Below are positions 1-13,600 of a stretch of 64,000 nt of DNA, piece by piece. Origin of the DNA: Ascaris suum (Eukaryota > Nematoda > Chromadorea > Rhabditida > Ascarididae); assembly GCA_013433145.1 (NCBI GenBank), contig CM024178.1, positions 3,581,260 to 3,645,259 of the forward strand. The letters run 5' to 3'. The notes below the pieces were generated by a model, which was given only the letters and a program-made list of their open reading frames with translations, did not search any database and was not told where the DNA came from. The position numbers were made by a program, and so were the translations under genes. Position 1 is the stretch's first letter; each line of letters starts with the position of its first letter.

Positions 1-3000
1 ATTTAAAAGAATAAGGGGGAACAAACTCTTGAAGTGTGGTGGAATGCCATGTTGGGAAAAATGTTCGACAGCAACGGACGGAGTGTGAGCACAAAAAAGA
101 AAATTGCTTTATGTAAACAACTCATGCCTATTTGCAAATTTGTTCACAAAATGCGGCTGAAATCGGTTGCTAGCTTTACCATCAGTCCAACTTGTGGAAG
201 TTCGACGAAGTCAACACACCTGCTTTTTTCTGCCTTAGCCATCACCGACCAAATATGGGATCAAGTGTGATCTCTACTAGCGATGAAAAATTTACGAAAT
301 TATTTACGTTATGCGAAAAGATTTCACTCAAATGTAGTAATTCTCATCTTTCTGTTCTCATACAAAAGTTGCCGCCGTCTGTGAGAAATTCGTTGTTGCT
401 GTCCTTCCTCCTTCGTACTGGCAATTGAGAAGTGCTGCGAAAACAGCAAAAACGTGAAGTGATCCTCCCTGCTTTTCTCGGCCTCTTGTGTCGATAGCCG
501 TTGTCTCTTTAAAAAGCTCCTAGTCTGCCTCAAACGACAAGCCTTCTCATTTCAAATGCCGGCATGAGTGAAAAGCAGATAGTGAGGAACATTCAAAAAC
601 TTTTTCGTGCCTTAACTTTCTACTAGCATGCGTCCAGCATCCCACTAGTTCAATGCATTCAATACAAACAAATCATGGAAACAAACCGAAACAATCACGT
701 TTATAGTATTTACGACTACACTTCAACGACACCACTTGAAACATCCTTGAAGCGACACAATACAAGGCAGTTTTTGCAGTATCTCCAATAAGCTGCCGTT
801 ACTTGCATCTTAAGTGTTTACAACTCGCCTACTCTGCACAGAATCCAACGATCCCTAACAAAATCCTTCGACGATATATTTTTGACCCTCGTCTTTGAGA
901 AGAAAATATCCCCTGAACCTTATTCGCATAGTGCTCATGACTTTTAATTCATCAAATTCAACAAGTGAAATAGAATGATTATTGAGGGACCCAATGCACA
1001 CGACGCACTTTTGGCTTAATTCTCTATTAGTGCATGAACGGCAACTGAGAGTAACCAACATCAACTGCAGCTGCAGTGCTTTTACGACACCTTTCACAGC
1101 CATCTCAACTTCTGATCCAGTCGGTCCCACTCTCGGATGCAATCTCCAACATCGGTGGCGGGATACAAACTGGTGGCTTATCTCGCTGCGCAAGCACAAT
1201 CTGAAAATACTTCCTGAACGTTAGGTACATATAAACGGCGAAATGCACTCTACACCACTAGTGTTTTGGCAAACAACTGCTCGCATAATTGAAAGCTTGT
1301 AAGGATAATGCAGATATTCGAAACGATCCGAAGCAAGAGTATAAAACTATTTCGGTCTGCACATTATGACGAAGCCATCATTACTATGACTCAAAATTAG
1401 ATGACACTCTTCGCCTGGCAACGGGCGAAGACAATTTCCAAAAGTGCGATTCAACCCCGTGACCTACCGCTTCTTATGGGGAAGCGGATGAATGCGCTTC
1501 CAGGTCCTGTCCACTGAAAGAGCACTAACTTGTTACCGAGAAAGACATTCTGAAAACAACTCAGTTCAGCCCACCCCTGCTGGGTGCTCTTTCCACCGTG
1601 AAGGGATGCTGTAAGAAAGCCTCAGATGGCAGAGAAGCAGACCTTTCCGCTTTGTTTTTTCCTTGATATTACAATAAAAACTTCATTCCAAAGTGAACAT
1701 GTGTGGAACGTTGAACTAAGCACGACGACCTAGCAGAAACCATAAGAATACAAATGAATGTGGTTGTATGAAATTGGATTTCCCGCAATCAACCCCGATA
1801 GCTGCCACACAAGGAGTCGGCGAAAACAACGGATGGATGTGCCGAATACGACCTATATTTCACGAGAGCTTAAGCGATTCGAAAATCTTTTCATCGTGTG
1901 CCTCACAAAACTTTGACTGACTTTTTAAAATTAGTTTGATTTTCGAAATACGAAGGGCGCAACTGCATCATTATAATTTTTATCGGTCATGTTGCTGATT
2001 ATTGATACAACTCCACCCCACATTCACAACGTAGTTCAGCGAGAGCAATGTCTTCTTATTTCTCGATTCCATTCGTGACGTTTTTCTTCTCGTTCCCTTA
2101 AAATTCCACTGTCGATGCCTGTGGTGAGCGAAACCTTTGCAACATTCTACACGGATGTTCCAGTTTGACAAAGGAAAGCCTTCTGTACAGTTATAAATTG
2201 CTGATTGGTGGCTCGCAAATGCCGAATTTAGTACGCTCTTCTAGAGCATTTCTATAAAAACTCTGAGGTAAGAAACGAAGTGCACAAAAATTGCCATACC
2301 TATGCCACCTGCACAACGATTATAGCCACTGTTGATTCGGGTGTGACACCTACAACACCGAACACTACCGACTTGCTTGTAAATGCATCAAATGAAATTA
2401 AAAATCACGTGACAAATCCACTCGCTTACGTTTATCATCCGTAGTAAACGTCTTTTTCATTTTCAAGGACGAAATCGCTAGGATATATCCCCTCAGTAGA
2501 CTCATTCCGGAAAAGACAATGGGAATCCTCAACATTGCTTTGTGCAGAATGGTCCATGAAATCACTTAAAGAATACTTTGCTGCAGTGACTCTAAAACGT
2601 TACCTGCGCCATCAAAAGGTATTTCTTGTTCCTCACGAAAGGACGATAGCGAATTTGCAGTCGATTCCAGCCATTCAAAAGCTTCGTCCCATATACGAAA
2701 CCGTTAGGGTCATTTTGCAGCGAAAAGGTCGGGTTGTTGTTCATACGAACAGACTCAAACGGACTCCGTCCCCACATGCGAACGCGCCACTGCAATAAGA
2801 GCTGTTTGGTTTCTTCACGGATCCACTTCGAGGTTCGCGAAAACAGAAGGTCCAAAAATCACCTACTTGAATTACGGTTAGGAAACAACAACAGATACAG
2901 CAACCACGGGCGTCATTCAAATGAGGGAAAATGTTTTTGACAGCGTGAACGAGTGGCGAGATCGCCCAACCATTAGTGCTCATTCAGCGATTCTCCCTGG

Positions 3001-3468
3001 AGTAGGCGGTGTGAGCATGAAATGGACGCATGTGCTCGAGTTGTGGAGAAGGCCCAATGGCCCTGATGTCTCAGACATGCCCAGTCGGAAACCGCATGCC
3101 TCGACGACAATACCACATCGCATTGCCAAACACATATGTACACAGTATTGCTTCGAAACGTTTCGTAGACATGCTCTATTACAGTACAAATGAACACTTA
3201 AAACGAGACGTAGGGTATCGCGTCTCGTCATCAGAAATTTAGATTACCTTACGAAATACCCTGGTGACATGAATAGGGATCTATTCATAAGATTTATCAA
3301 CGCGCCATCGAGGTGGCATTTTCCTCAGGGCAAATGAGCTCCATTTGCACCGATTCAAGACTCTAGGATAGATTGCAACATCCCCTTTGCTACAAACTGT
3401 CCCCATCGTTTAATGCAAAACTTACTGGACGGTTAATTTCGGGGGTGCTGCAATTTTTTCAACACAAT
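1..3468. other. No gene supported (left flank)
   Basis: This AT-rich stretch has only short open frames without a convincing run of splice sites and recognisable protein. The longest minus-strand frame (855-1199) holds a C-x2-C...C-x2-C arrangement (SCRSC and CVVC) and could be part of an exon, but no domain is recognisable and both flanks lack a good splice site. Open frames on both strands at 2.5-3.2 kb overlap one another and do not resemble a known family. It may hold the distal 3' UTR of the gene ending at 3469. Confidence 0.5.
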
Positions 3469-5104
3469 TTAATTCTTCGAAAATTTTAACAACTGTTTGG
3501 ACTTTTGTTCCATCAGAAGTTTGCAGCGTGCCTTTGCTTGCTGTAATATCATGGCAAAAATGCAGATAATTTTGGGAAACAAGTCAGGACCTTTTGAGCG
3601 ACGAGAAACAACTAACGAACTATAAAAACAGCTCCTATAAATTAATCGCAACTTATAGGTCGCGCGAGCATAAGCAGCCTGTCTCCATGTTCACGCGGCC
3701 ACAAAATTTGTGAACGACGAAACAATTCTTCCCTTTAAACTTTGCTGCTCTTTTATGAGAAATGCCGATCCTCTATTTCAGTGAACTTATTTCCTAAGAA
3801 ATTCACACAGAGTGACTTACATATCGCGCAGTGCAATAGTCGAATACGGCGAGAACAATGATGTACACGTGAAGATTGTTTGGCAGTGGGCTGGTCTCGG
3901 AGAAGAAGCTTAATTCAGCGGTGAAATTATTCCCCTCAGCCTCCCACATTGCTCGTACCATCACCGGAGTTAAGGTGCGCTTCACGGATATGCCACTGAA
4001 ACAAATTAGCTCTAAAGGCACAAAGCAGAGGCCACTCTTCCAGACAGCGTATCATTTTCGAAGGAAGCGAGACTTATAGACCCTTGTGCCGCCCCCCTCC
4101 TCCCCACCCCTCCGCCACTATCGAAACCAGAGCCTTCCTCGGATCACCGAAATTCTTGCCTCTCCGCCCCTAAAGAAATTCTCTTTGTTAGGAGTAAAGC
4201 GACACCTGTAGAATAATGCTTTCAATCCAAAAGCTTCCTTTGTGGATCTCCAGTGTCTGACTCAGTGTATCTAAGAAAGAGCGAGTGTTTGGTTCTTTCG
4301 ACATTAACCTATGAATGCAGTTTCTGCATACAAAATGAAATCAGAACGCAGGCGTGTTCTTAACTAAAACCCGCACTCCAACAGAAGCCATCCAACCAAG
4401 TGTAAAAGCACTCCTTACATACAGCACAGCTTTTACACTCCTCTTGCCTTCGAGCATAAGCTCCGATCTCAAACGTGACACCGCCTGTAACTAACAGACA
4501 TCCCTTACCCGGTGCATTGGCAGAATAATTTTGAACAGTCACAGTGAAACTTAAAGCGTAGAAAGACGTTAACAAGGGGAGAGTCGTGAGTTTCAGGAAC
4601 GCACCTGCTCACTAACTTTGATTCGTCGAATGGCTCACCTATATTATTTACGAAACTTCCCCGCCTTTTCTCCTATAAGCCTCTCCTCAAATATACCTGC
4701 ATTTTGCAAGGAAGGGAGCGTCAGGTCCTTAACTGCGCTGATTCTTCACTGATATGTGCTATGCCTTCGGGACATACAAAATTTGATGTAAAGGTTGAAC
4801 ACATTGTTGAGAGATAGATATCTTCATGGAACGGGGCTCATTACGAAAGTCTGCTCTCGCAACGACTTTCGACTGTAGCTTTCTTTACGGAAATACAGCC
4901 ATGCTGTTCAAAACACCTGATTCCAATTTTCCATTCGTGCTTTACTTTGCATGCACTAGTGCAGCAATTCAAGGCATCAGAACAACTACCTTTTCCCTCC
5001 ACTAAAGAAAAAATTCGCAGCCTTTGCTGCAAGAGAGTTCTGAGCTGCCCATTCATAGCAGTGGAAAACAGTACCCATACACAGCTGCAATTTGCAAAAC
5101 ACAT
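3469..5104 (-). CDS. Unidentified cysteine-rich, probably secreted or membrane protein (partial model)
   Basis: I do not recognise this gene. Four minus-strand exons join with consistent phases: 5001-4917 (or a longer exon starting at the ATG at 5104, in the same open frame), 4604-4509, 3995-3821 and 3540-3469 with the stop. Acceptors are strong (TTTCTTTAG, TTTGTTTCAG) and donors include GTAAGG and GTAAGT. Exons one and two are cysteine-rich (CSDALNCCTSAC, then CDCSKLFCQC), which suggests disulfides and therefore an extracellular or lumenal location. Exon three has one N-glycosylation sequon (NFT) and a hydrophobic run (VYIIVLAVFDYC) that could be a short membrane segment. The last exon is a basic 23-residue tail rich in Lys. 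The protein start is uncertain: the ATG at 5104 gives a mildly hydrophobic N-terminus, but the strong acceptor at 5002 argues for further exons upstream. I am fairly sure it is coding and have no basis for a function. Confidence 0.55.
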
Positions 5105-7671
5105 TATCGTGAGACCAGACCTCGGAGTATGGGCCCACTTAATTGTTTGCCTGCCTGTTCGGAAGTTCCGACTTGAGGTCCACTGCAGCTAGGAATAGGT
5201 AGTAGAAATATGACATGCAAAATGTGAACCACAAAGTTAAGCCAGTGCTTGTGCTATCAAATGCGGCTTAACTGCTTGCCTTACACATAAGAGGTTGCTA
5301 CTGACAAAATGTGCATTACGATCGCTAAATCTAGTATGGTGTTCAAGCTATGCGACTACGCTGATTTTATCTGAGGAAAGCTTATAACGTTTATATATCT
5401 ATATATCATTTAAATGCCCCCTAGTTACACAACTTAGAATGGATACTTCTATTTATATAATTGCAGCATCGACCAATCACCTTTCAAACTTTAAAAAAGA
5501 GTAGATGAAATGGAAACGAAAAACGGAAGAAGCAACAAGACTTTCTGCTCGCATCTCCCTCCCCGTACTATTCTTACAGTGATGTTCGCCACACCCAAAA
5601 CGCGACTATGGCTCAAATCCGTAGTGCCGCAAAGATCAAGACAGCAAAATGACTCGAAACAATAAAATCCGAAGGAGGTCCCGTTTTGGGGATTTGAAGC
5701 CCCTTCCGCGGACACAATTCACAAATTATGTTTCTGAGGCGCAAACGTAGGTTTCCACAAAAACTTAAAATCAATAACATCAAAGTTTCCGGCAGATGAA
5801 ATTAGCCAAACGGAAATGTGGCCATTATGCCCATCAGCTGGTGGAACTTCACAGAAAAGCCTACCCCTATATTTTGCCGAGAAAATGCAATAATATGACG
5901 TAAAACTTTGAGATTGGCCTCAGTTAGTAAACGAATGCTTTCGTTTTATAGCTGCTTCACACATAATCACCAAGCTGATGTCATTCGAAAACCATTTTTG
6001 CAGTCAAAACATACTAAGATCGGAGTTAGGCATATGCTAAAAACATATTCGTTGAGTATTTCTCTGTAAAAATGGTTCACATTCTTCGAATTGGGATAAT
6101 ACTTTCGAGATTGACCGAAAATGAAAAGGAAAAAGTATTTTTGATTTACGCTAAATAAAACCTTTCGACTTACGTGAAAGTCTTCATACGCGCTTCCTCG
6201 AATGCGTTAGTGATCTTGCCTTGATGCTCCTCCAATCTCTCGCGATATCTGAATGAATTTCATCTCACAGCGTGGCCTTTCTCTTGCATCAGTCGTTCAC
6301 TTTATTTAACGCTATGTCCCAACGAATCGCTCATCCGATTTCAGCGCTAAGAGTTCATAGAGCAACAACTGTTAACAGCAATAGTATACTGTTAACATGA
6401 TATGTCGCAGGAAAGTAGAGTTTTTCTTGGACCTAGATGCTTGATGAACGATGAAAATCTTGGGAAACAAAATGTCCGCGGCGCCCGAGTGGTTCTACTC
6501 GCCAAGCGAAAAGTCGCATGCTCATCTTCGCCTACAAAAAAGGTTCTCACTGGTCGCCAAGAACACGTTAGTGCAATCGAATTAGGTGGGAAAAATCAGA
6601 CCCATATAAGAACAGGCGGGAAGTGAAGCCTTCAGAGGAAAAAGATTGAAAGAATTCGGAATTCCAAACGAAGAGTGTAGCACCTTGAACTGACAGGCCA
6701 CTTTAACGTTAGAAACCTACTACTCCATGAATATGCTTGTTTCCCTTGCGGTAAATGTCCTTCCTTTGATTGTGCGATTGAATACTGGAAACACTTCATC
6801 ATTTCTGCATTATTCTATACCGTTTCTTCAATCAAAACTCTATATAAGCGCTGGATGATGGTAGATGCGAATCTCGCACAGTGTAAGGGAGTCCGAGTCA
6901 CATGCATGCAGCACTAGCTATCGGGACTTCATAATCCTCATCTACGATCTTCCAACGAATCATTAAAAGGTGTAGATGATTTGAAACTACGCCTTTATAT
7001 ATTAGCAAATACTTTCGTTTAGACAAGAATTTTCGTGCATTCACCAAGTATTGGAACTTCAATTACCACCCAACAGGCTTTATCATCCAAACAGTTGGCA
7101 CAGAGTTGCGGAACTATCATGTTTATTTAGGATGCGGCGTCACATATTCAGCTTTCCACTCCAGGCAACTAGAAAGTGTTGAATGGTGCATGGCAGCGAA
7201 AGTGAATTTCGTACAAAGACGATAGCATCTCCAATTCAGACTCATGTCATCGATCACTGACTTAATGCCGCACCAGTGAATGCAGAAATGCTGCCACGAG
7301 CATTTCCCAAACGAATAATGAATCACCGGCTTGTGGCAAAAATTCATTCGCAGACGACATGTGGAGTACGAGTCAGGTCAACCCCCGTTCCATAGAGTGA
7401 CGGCGACACGCATGCCACATTGTGTACTAACCTCAGCAAGGAAGAAAATGTCAACACAATTCACATTTGCTCAGCGTTATATGTGAAACTTCTTTTGCAG
7501 CTTTATGCCTGACTTTTTCTACAGGAATGCAAAAACTCAGGTGATCATAAACGAGGTGTTAATGCTGTACCGAAATGTGGATTATCAATGCGAACTCATT
7601 GCTTATAGCCGATCGAAATAGATCCTTCCTGTAAATGCGGATAGGCGCAGCAATCGTCGAATGGAACAGAC
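5105..7671. other. No gene supported; intergenic
   Basis: The region lies between the 3' end of the ankyrin-repeat gene and the cysteine-rich gene, both on the minus strand. It may contain further 3' exons of the former or 5' exons of the latter. One candidate is a short block around 5.6 kb (minus) ending in a GTAAGA donor. Nothing recognisable is present. Confidence 0.4.
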
Positions 7672-10600
7672 CTTGCAAAAGTCCAAAAATCTTTCGTAAA
7701 TTCTTTGCAACTCCAACCCCAGCCTCAAAAGCCTTTGGAAAACTGCCGCTTTCACGGCATTCAACCACTCACACTTACCTTGTAGTGTCAACTTAGTGTT
7801 TTTTATACAATGCAATTGATCTCACCTGTTGTTACGCACTGTCTTGAGAACATCGTTGACGTCGGCACCAAACTGCAGCAGAAGGTATATCGCCCGAACT
7901 GTAGCTGGATCCGAATTCTGCACGACTAGGTGCAAAGGTGTTTTCTCACTCGCGTCACATACGTTCACTGGCGACCTGGAGTGTTTTGTTCGGAGATATT
8001 TGAATAAAAAATAAATATTACATAATCGCAAATATTCCCTTACTTCAAGCGCGCGACTATAACGAAGTTTCTCTACAAAATCTACGCGAACAGTGTGGAG
8101 TGGATTAAATGTTGGCACGAAATGCTCCACCACTTCACCACTTCGAGCTAATCTTCAGCAGCTCCCATAAATTTTTTTGTGAGTTCGTTTCCACAAGGAA
8201 CCCCAGATCCGACTCGCATAAGGAGTTCCATTTTGAGGCAAAAATGACTCTGACCATGAAGTCATGGGCGTTGGAGGAGTCAGCTGATGACAGGCGCACG
8301 CAATACACCATATGAGAGGAGTCTCCACCCATAATGCAACCCCAAGTGAGGCCTTGCATTGGCGAATGCGAGCAGGCGACTGGATTTTGCTCTGGGGCCG
8401 AAACTTAAGCGCGCTTTTGTTGGTCGAAATTCGTTTCAACTTCTCCACTGTTCATAAGCGAATCTGTTTTTCGAATGCCTTCGGTCTGTTAAACGACATT
8501 TTCAAAGAACACTTCCCTTCTATCGAATCAATCGAAAAAGCGAAGACTTTAAAACCGAATGATTTGCAAGTCAACACGTTCCGTCGGCTAAGGAGCGAAC
8601 AATATTTCTTACGGTTATTATCACTGCTTTGTAACATTCCCAAAAATAAAGCCCTGTATTGCACCCTCCACCAACTAGTCTTGATCACCAACGACAACCG
8701 ACAAATGTCGGATTTAAGGTTGAGAAGGAATTATACTGCGACGTTATCTTCGTTCGAACAATATGTAACATCTCGTAGATTTTAGTTTTCTACATAACGC
8801 CGATCGCTGTGCCGATAAAGACTGCTGGCAGATCTTGTCGTGCAACATAACCCAACAGTAATAAGCCCGAATTTGCTCTATAACCATACCATAGCAATCG
8901 AAAACTGCTCTGTTTAACCATTACGCAATGCAATTCCACATATTTTGTGGCTGCCGCAAATAATAAGCTGTCATAGTGTCTACGAAATATCTAATGGCAT
9001 GCCTATAAGCAGTTCTGTTAACTGCTCTTTCTTACAAGTAACGCTGTCTACTGAATTCTTTCAATCTCAGTATATATCTGCGGGCGCTCACCGACATCTG
9101 CTTCCTCCCAACGATTTGTTAAAGCGCAGTGTTTTCATAAAGCATTTGTGCACGAACGAATTGATAATCTCCTTCAGTTCTTTTTTGTGCGGAATCCAAA
9201 ACAAAAATCAGATAATGTGGAAAGAAGTGCACCGCACTGATCATATTTCGTTGTTGTGTGAGCTTCGAGAATAAAGTGCGCGTTCTTCGATAGGACAATG
9301 CTGCAGCAAAAGAAAGAGGCTTCAAACGATAAGCAAAATGAAGACCAGAGGAGTGGGACGAAACTTTGGAGGCAACAATCATTAACCTCGTAGAGCATAA
9401 CCACAGACCACTGCACAATTGCATTCATTGCGACTTTTTTTTCTGCAAGTCATAATGCCAGAAAACAGTTATTAACTAAGTAGCTCGCTGTAAGTGAATT
9501 CAAGAAATCGAGATTTGTGCTTCAAAACTGATTAGGTAGCATCATCGGCAGATAACATAACCAGCGAAAAGAGCGAAAAGACGAACAAAAACTGGCTGGG
9601 AGAGATTGGCGATATTTCTGAAAGTAACATCACTCTGCAGGTGTCGCACTGCATATTAACTAAAATGCTGATATGCGCAAAAAACTTATGCAGCGCTCTT
9701 ATATGACAAGCTCGAATACGAGGCAATAATTAAATCAGCACAGCAAAGAGATGCACATAAAATTTTTGTGCGTAAGAAGCCATTCCTACTACTTATTTTG
9801 CATTGTCGCCTTACTATTTTTGAGTATTCCTTCACGAATAGAATAAATAGTGTGAGAGAAGTTGACAGATATGGCTGCTACTTCATGCAGTATTAAATCC
9901 TTCAAAAGTTCCCTACGCGCAAGGATTTCCAATGCTTTGTGACATAATAGCAGAGTATAACCGGATTATTCGCACGTTAAAAGATTATGGATAATTCGCT
10001 TTCTTCTGCGTCATAGGGCATGGGGGAAGTATGAACTCTTTTACAATGCAGTATAGTATTTTTGAACATGACGCGCTTCAACATTTGATTCAATTCAACA
10101 CCATAACGAGTGACTAAACAGCGCTTATGGTGATGGAGACGTCAGCTAGAGCGAAGGGAACACCGATCATCGGTTATCTTAGACACTGATAACGGGACTG
10201 CAAGAGACATTTCTGGTGAATTTTTTAAGGTATAGGCAGCGTTGTCACTACTCATCAAAAAGTTCTGAGGAGAGTTCAAAGAACTTTCCACAAGGCGTCA
10301 ATAGTCGAGTTGGTTACAGAGAAAGGTTTAGTAGCGGAATTCTGACTCCCCTTCTGAAAGAACATTTCTGCTCCAATATACTAAAAAATGCGAGTGAAAC
10401 ATGAAGATAGGATACTTGTGATAAGAAATCAGTTGCACGGCGTTCACAGCAAGAACGAGTTTGTGAAAGAGAAGTTCACAAAAGCAGCAAGTTCAAGAAA
10501 CTGCATGTTGGGTACCTGAGGTAAAGCAGTGCCCTGACAAGACACCAGGAGCCAGTTTCGACAGCGGTATGGAGCGGCATTCGCAGACGATGCTCCTCAG

Positions 10601-13600
10601 GAACGTCAAGCCGTGCGCCGCCTATCACCAGCATTCGCAGCATGTCCTCGAGTTCGTGTGGTGACGACCAAGTATTGCATTTGCGTTCACATAACTCAAC
10701 AATTAAGCATAACTCAGAAATGAGACTCAGCAATGAGTGGAAATGAGACTGTTGGTTGACTTGAACGGACGACTACTCAAATGATATTGATAGGATGTGC
10801 AATCGAATTACGATTTCAATGTACGACATCTAGGTTGCTCTTTTTTCATTACACCACCTATACGCTTTACCACCTATGTGATCTAAGGGTACACTGCGTC
10901 CCCACCACGGGTTATGATGACGCCGGATAACAAAGAACGGCATCATTTAGCTCCATGCTCTGTCAGTGCTTATGCTTTCTTTGGTCAAAATCAAAACAGA
11001 TGAAATTCAAGCAAATGATTCGCATCTGAATACGCCCACCATGCCACCTAAATGCGCGCAGTCCCTAAGAAAACATGATGTCACATTTTCTGATAGGGGG
11101 AAAACTTGATTTCACTGCGATCAAATTTGCTGATGACGGAAGCAGATGCTCCAAGCACACCCACTTTTACCGATCGACCGAGCGCACGCAAATAGTGATC
11201 TCCTGTCTATAGGAATAAAACTCACTTCTCTCCAAGCATAAAGCTCTTCGGCGCCAGTGCCTGGATATTTTTGATTTTTTAGTCATGAAAGGATCTTCTT
11301 GGTCACCTGCATCCTTCGAAAAACGATTTAATATCCCTCTTAGAGAAGACAACTGACTGTATGGAATGGAAACAACATGCTGTAATAAGCGTACCTCACT
11401 AATAAGAGTTTTTCCACGGAAACTTTGATTGAAGTCGTATCCGCGCTTCTCGGCGAAGCATCGAGCCGTCCAGCGAACCCCAGCGAGATGCCCCTCGAGA
11501 ACTGCGCTACGCAGCGCCTGCAATTCATTGAAGTGCACAGCATAGCTCACTCAAACACCAAATCACACTTGCAAATTGCACTCGTTTCATCTGCGAGCTG
11601 ACGGGAGTACCGATATGAGTAAATGTGAAGCTAGAAACGAGCATGTGGATGGAGCATTCGTGGCGGAATTCCCACGATGAGAGAGAAAAATAAGAGCGTT
11701 TCGATAACAAAGAAATCGAGCGAGTGAATGTTACCACATTTCTCCTCAGCTCCACGGACCCTTTTGGGATAGTATCAAGTCGTTTCCGCGGATGTGTAAC
11801 CTCGCTGACGCTTCTTCCCATCCTCCCCCCCCCCCCCCCCCACAACACCACTGCCACTCGTTCGAAACCTGCAGAGCAGATCGGACAGGAGGAAGTAGAA
11901 ATTTTTCTTTTCTTGATGTAAACGCATTATTCCTTTCTTCCATGGAGGAAGCATTTTTTGCATTCTTGTAAGACTAAATGTTTAATTTCATCATTCCCAA
12001 GCAAAGGATGTGAAAAACTGGTCAAAACGTCGAAAGCAAAATGTGTGGAACTCCGCAGTAAGTCATTTTCTAGTGGTCACCGGCCAGACTGGTGACCAAG
12101 TCAGTGACCAGCCACATGAACTGCAATTGGGTGAACATATTTGGAGAAAAGTTTGCATCAAATCAATCGTCTCAATGGATACGTGCAAGAGCTACTCTGA
12201 TGGTCGAGTGCAGGCGTGGACGCGCGAAGAGCGAAAAACTCAAGCAGCAGACAAGTCGTTCACATCCAATTCAGTGGAAATGAAATATAGCCTTTACATG
12301 CTCATGTCTTTCTCACTATGCAAAACGAAGAACGTCGTTTAAAAACTGAGTTTCATTCACTGACAATGTCCCTCTCATAATTAGTGTTCATTGTGATGGA
12401 CCTGAACGCAGCGTTCGCTCGGTGTGGCAACAAACACGCTCAACGTGAGCCGCATGTGCAAGAGAGTTTCGTGAACTCCATTTTTGTGTTCCCTCCGCGA
12501 ATGTTGCGATGAACTTTTCGAATCAAGTGTTCTTCCTCGTTTCTCAAAGATTCTCCCCGATATTTGGGTTCTCCTCCGCCACAAAATATGGGTTCTGCTT
12601 CGACGACAGACGGATTTTCATGAAACTCTGTCCTTTGAAGCCAAAAAGCATTTGTCCATTTTTGGACCTCGGCCTCTTCTTGAAAACACTATTAATAAAG
12701 CGCACAAGCTACACCGGCCAACAAATAGTAATCAAAGATGCGATATCACCAAGCAAAATATGCAGCAGACCTATTTTGTTGTAAAACTTAGGTTTTCCAC
12801 CTCAAAAAAATGCGAGAATGTGCTTGGCGCTGCCATGACACCTTTGAATCAATTAACGCGGTATCTGCTTTCCCATCGGACCCTTTATCGACAATCGCAT
12901 TGAAATGACTTGTAAATAATTATCACTGTATCTGTAAACTGGGGTGGTGTCAAAACTGCTGTTGGACTCTAACTGGCTCCGCAATCGAGTTCCACGGTTG
13001 CAATCTGCAAAATTCAGCAGCACTCTAGATACAAATTGTGCATATATCTCACTCATTCTCGTTATCGGGTCAGCAAAAGGATTCTTTTGATCACTACGTT
13101 TAATGCAGCCCATATATCCTGCTCAGATCATCGACACCTTCCAACAGAACCCTTGCTCGCAATCGAGAAAACCTTCATCACCAAAAATGAGTGTAAGTGA
13201 CCGGTTGTTAAACCCTAGATTCGCGACTATGAAATTGATGCGAGCAAAGTCCTAGTTTCAGTGTTGTTTTGAATATATAAACCAACTGGATGATCCTTCC
13301 AACTATATTTTCCTGGGAATAGCAAACGTCGGGGCAGCAGAGTCAAATTACAACGCCCAAAAGGGAAAATTTAGCCCGGAATCTGCCTCAGGAACAACGA
13401 ATCGCGCGGAAAACTATTGAAGCAGCGACGCAAACGACACGAAAAATGAAATAAAGTTCCTTATTGGCGGTGTAACGCATAATACATCCAGCGCCCATTT
13501 GACACTTTTTAAAATCGAGATGGGAAAATACGACTGCCCCTTTCCAGAAAAATTCATGGACCTGGAAATTTTTGAACGGTGGTCCTCGATTCAGAAGGTG

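Noticed and set aside
8312..8785. 157-codon plus-strand open frame, the longest on that strand
   Set aside because: It lies opposite an intron of the ankyrin gene, has no domain, no splice support and no codon or GC shift. About one frame of this length is expected by chance in 64 kb scanned in six frames.
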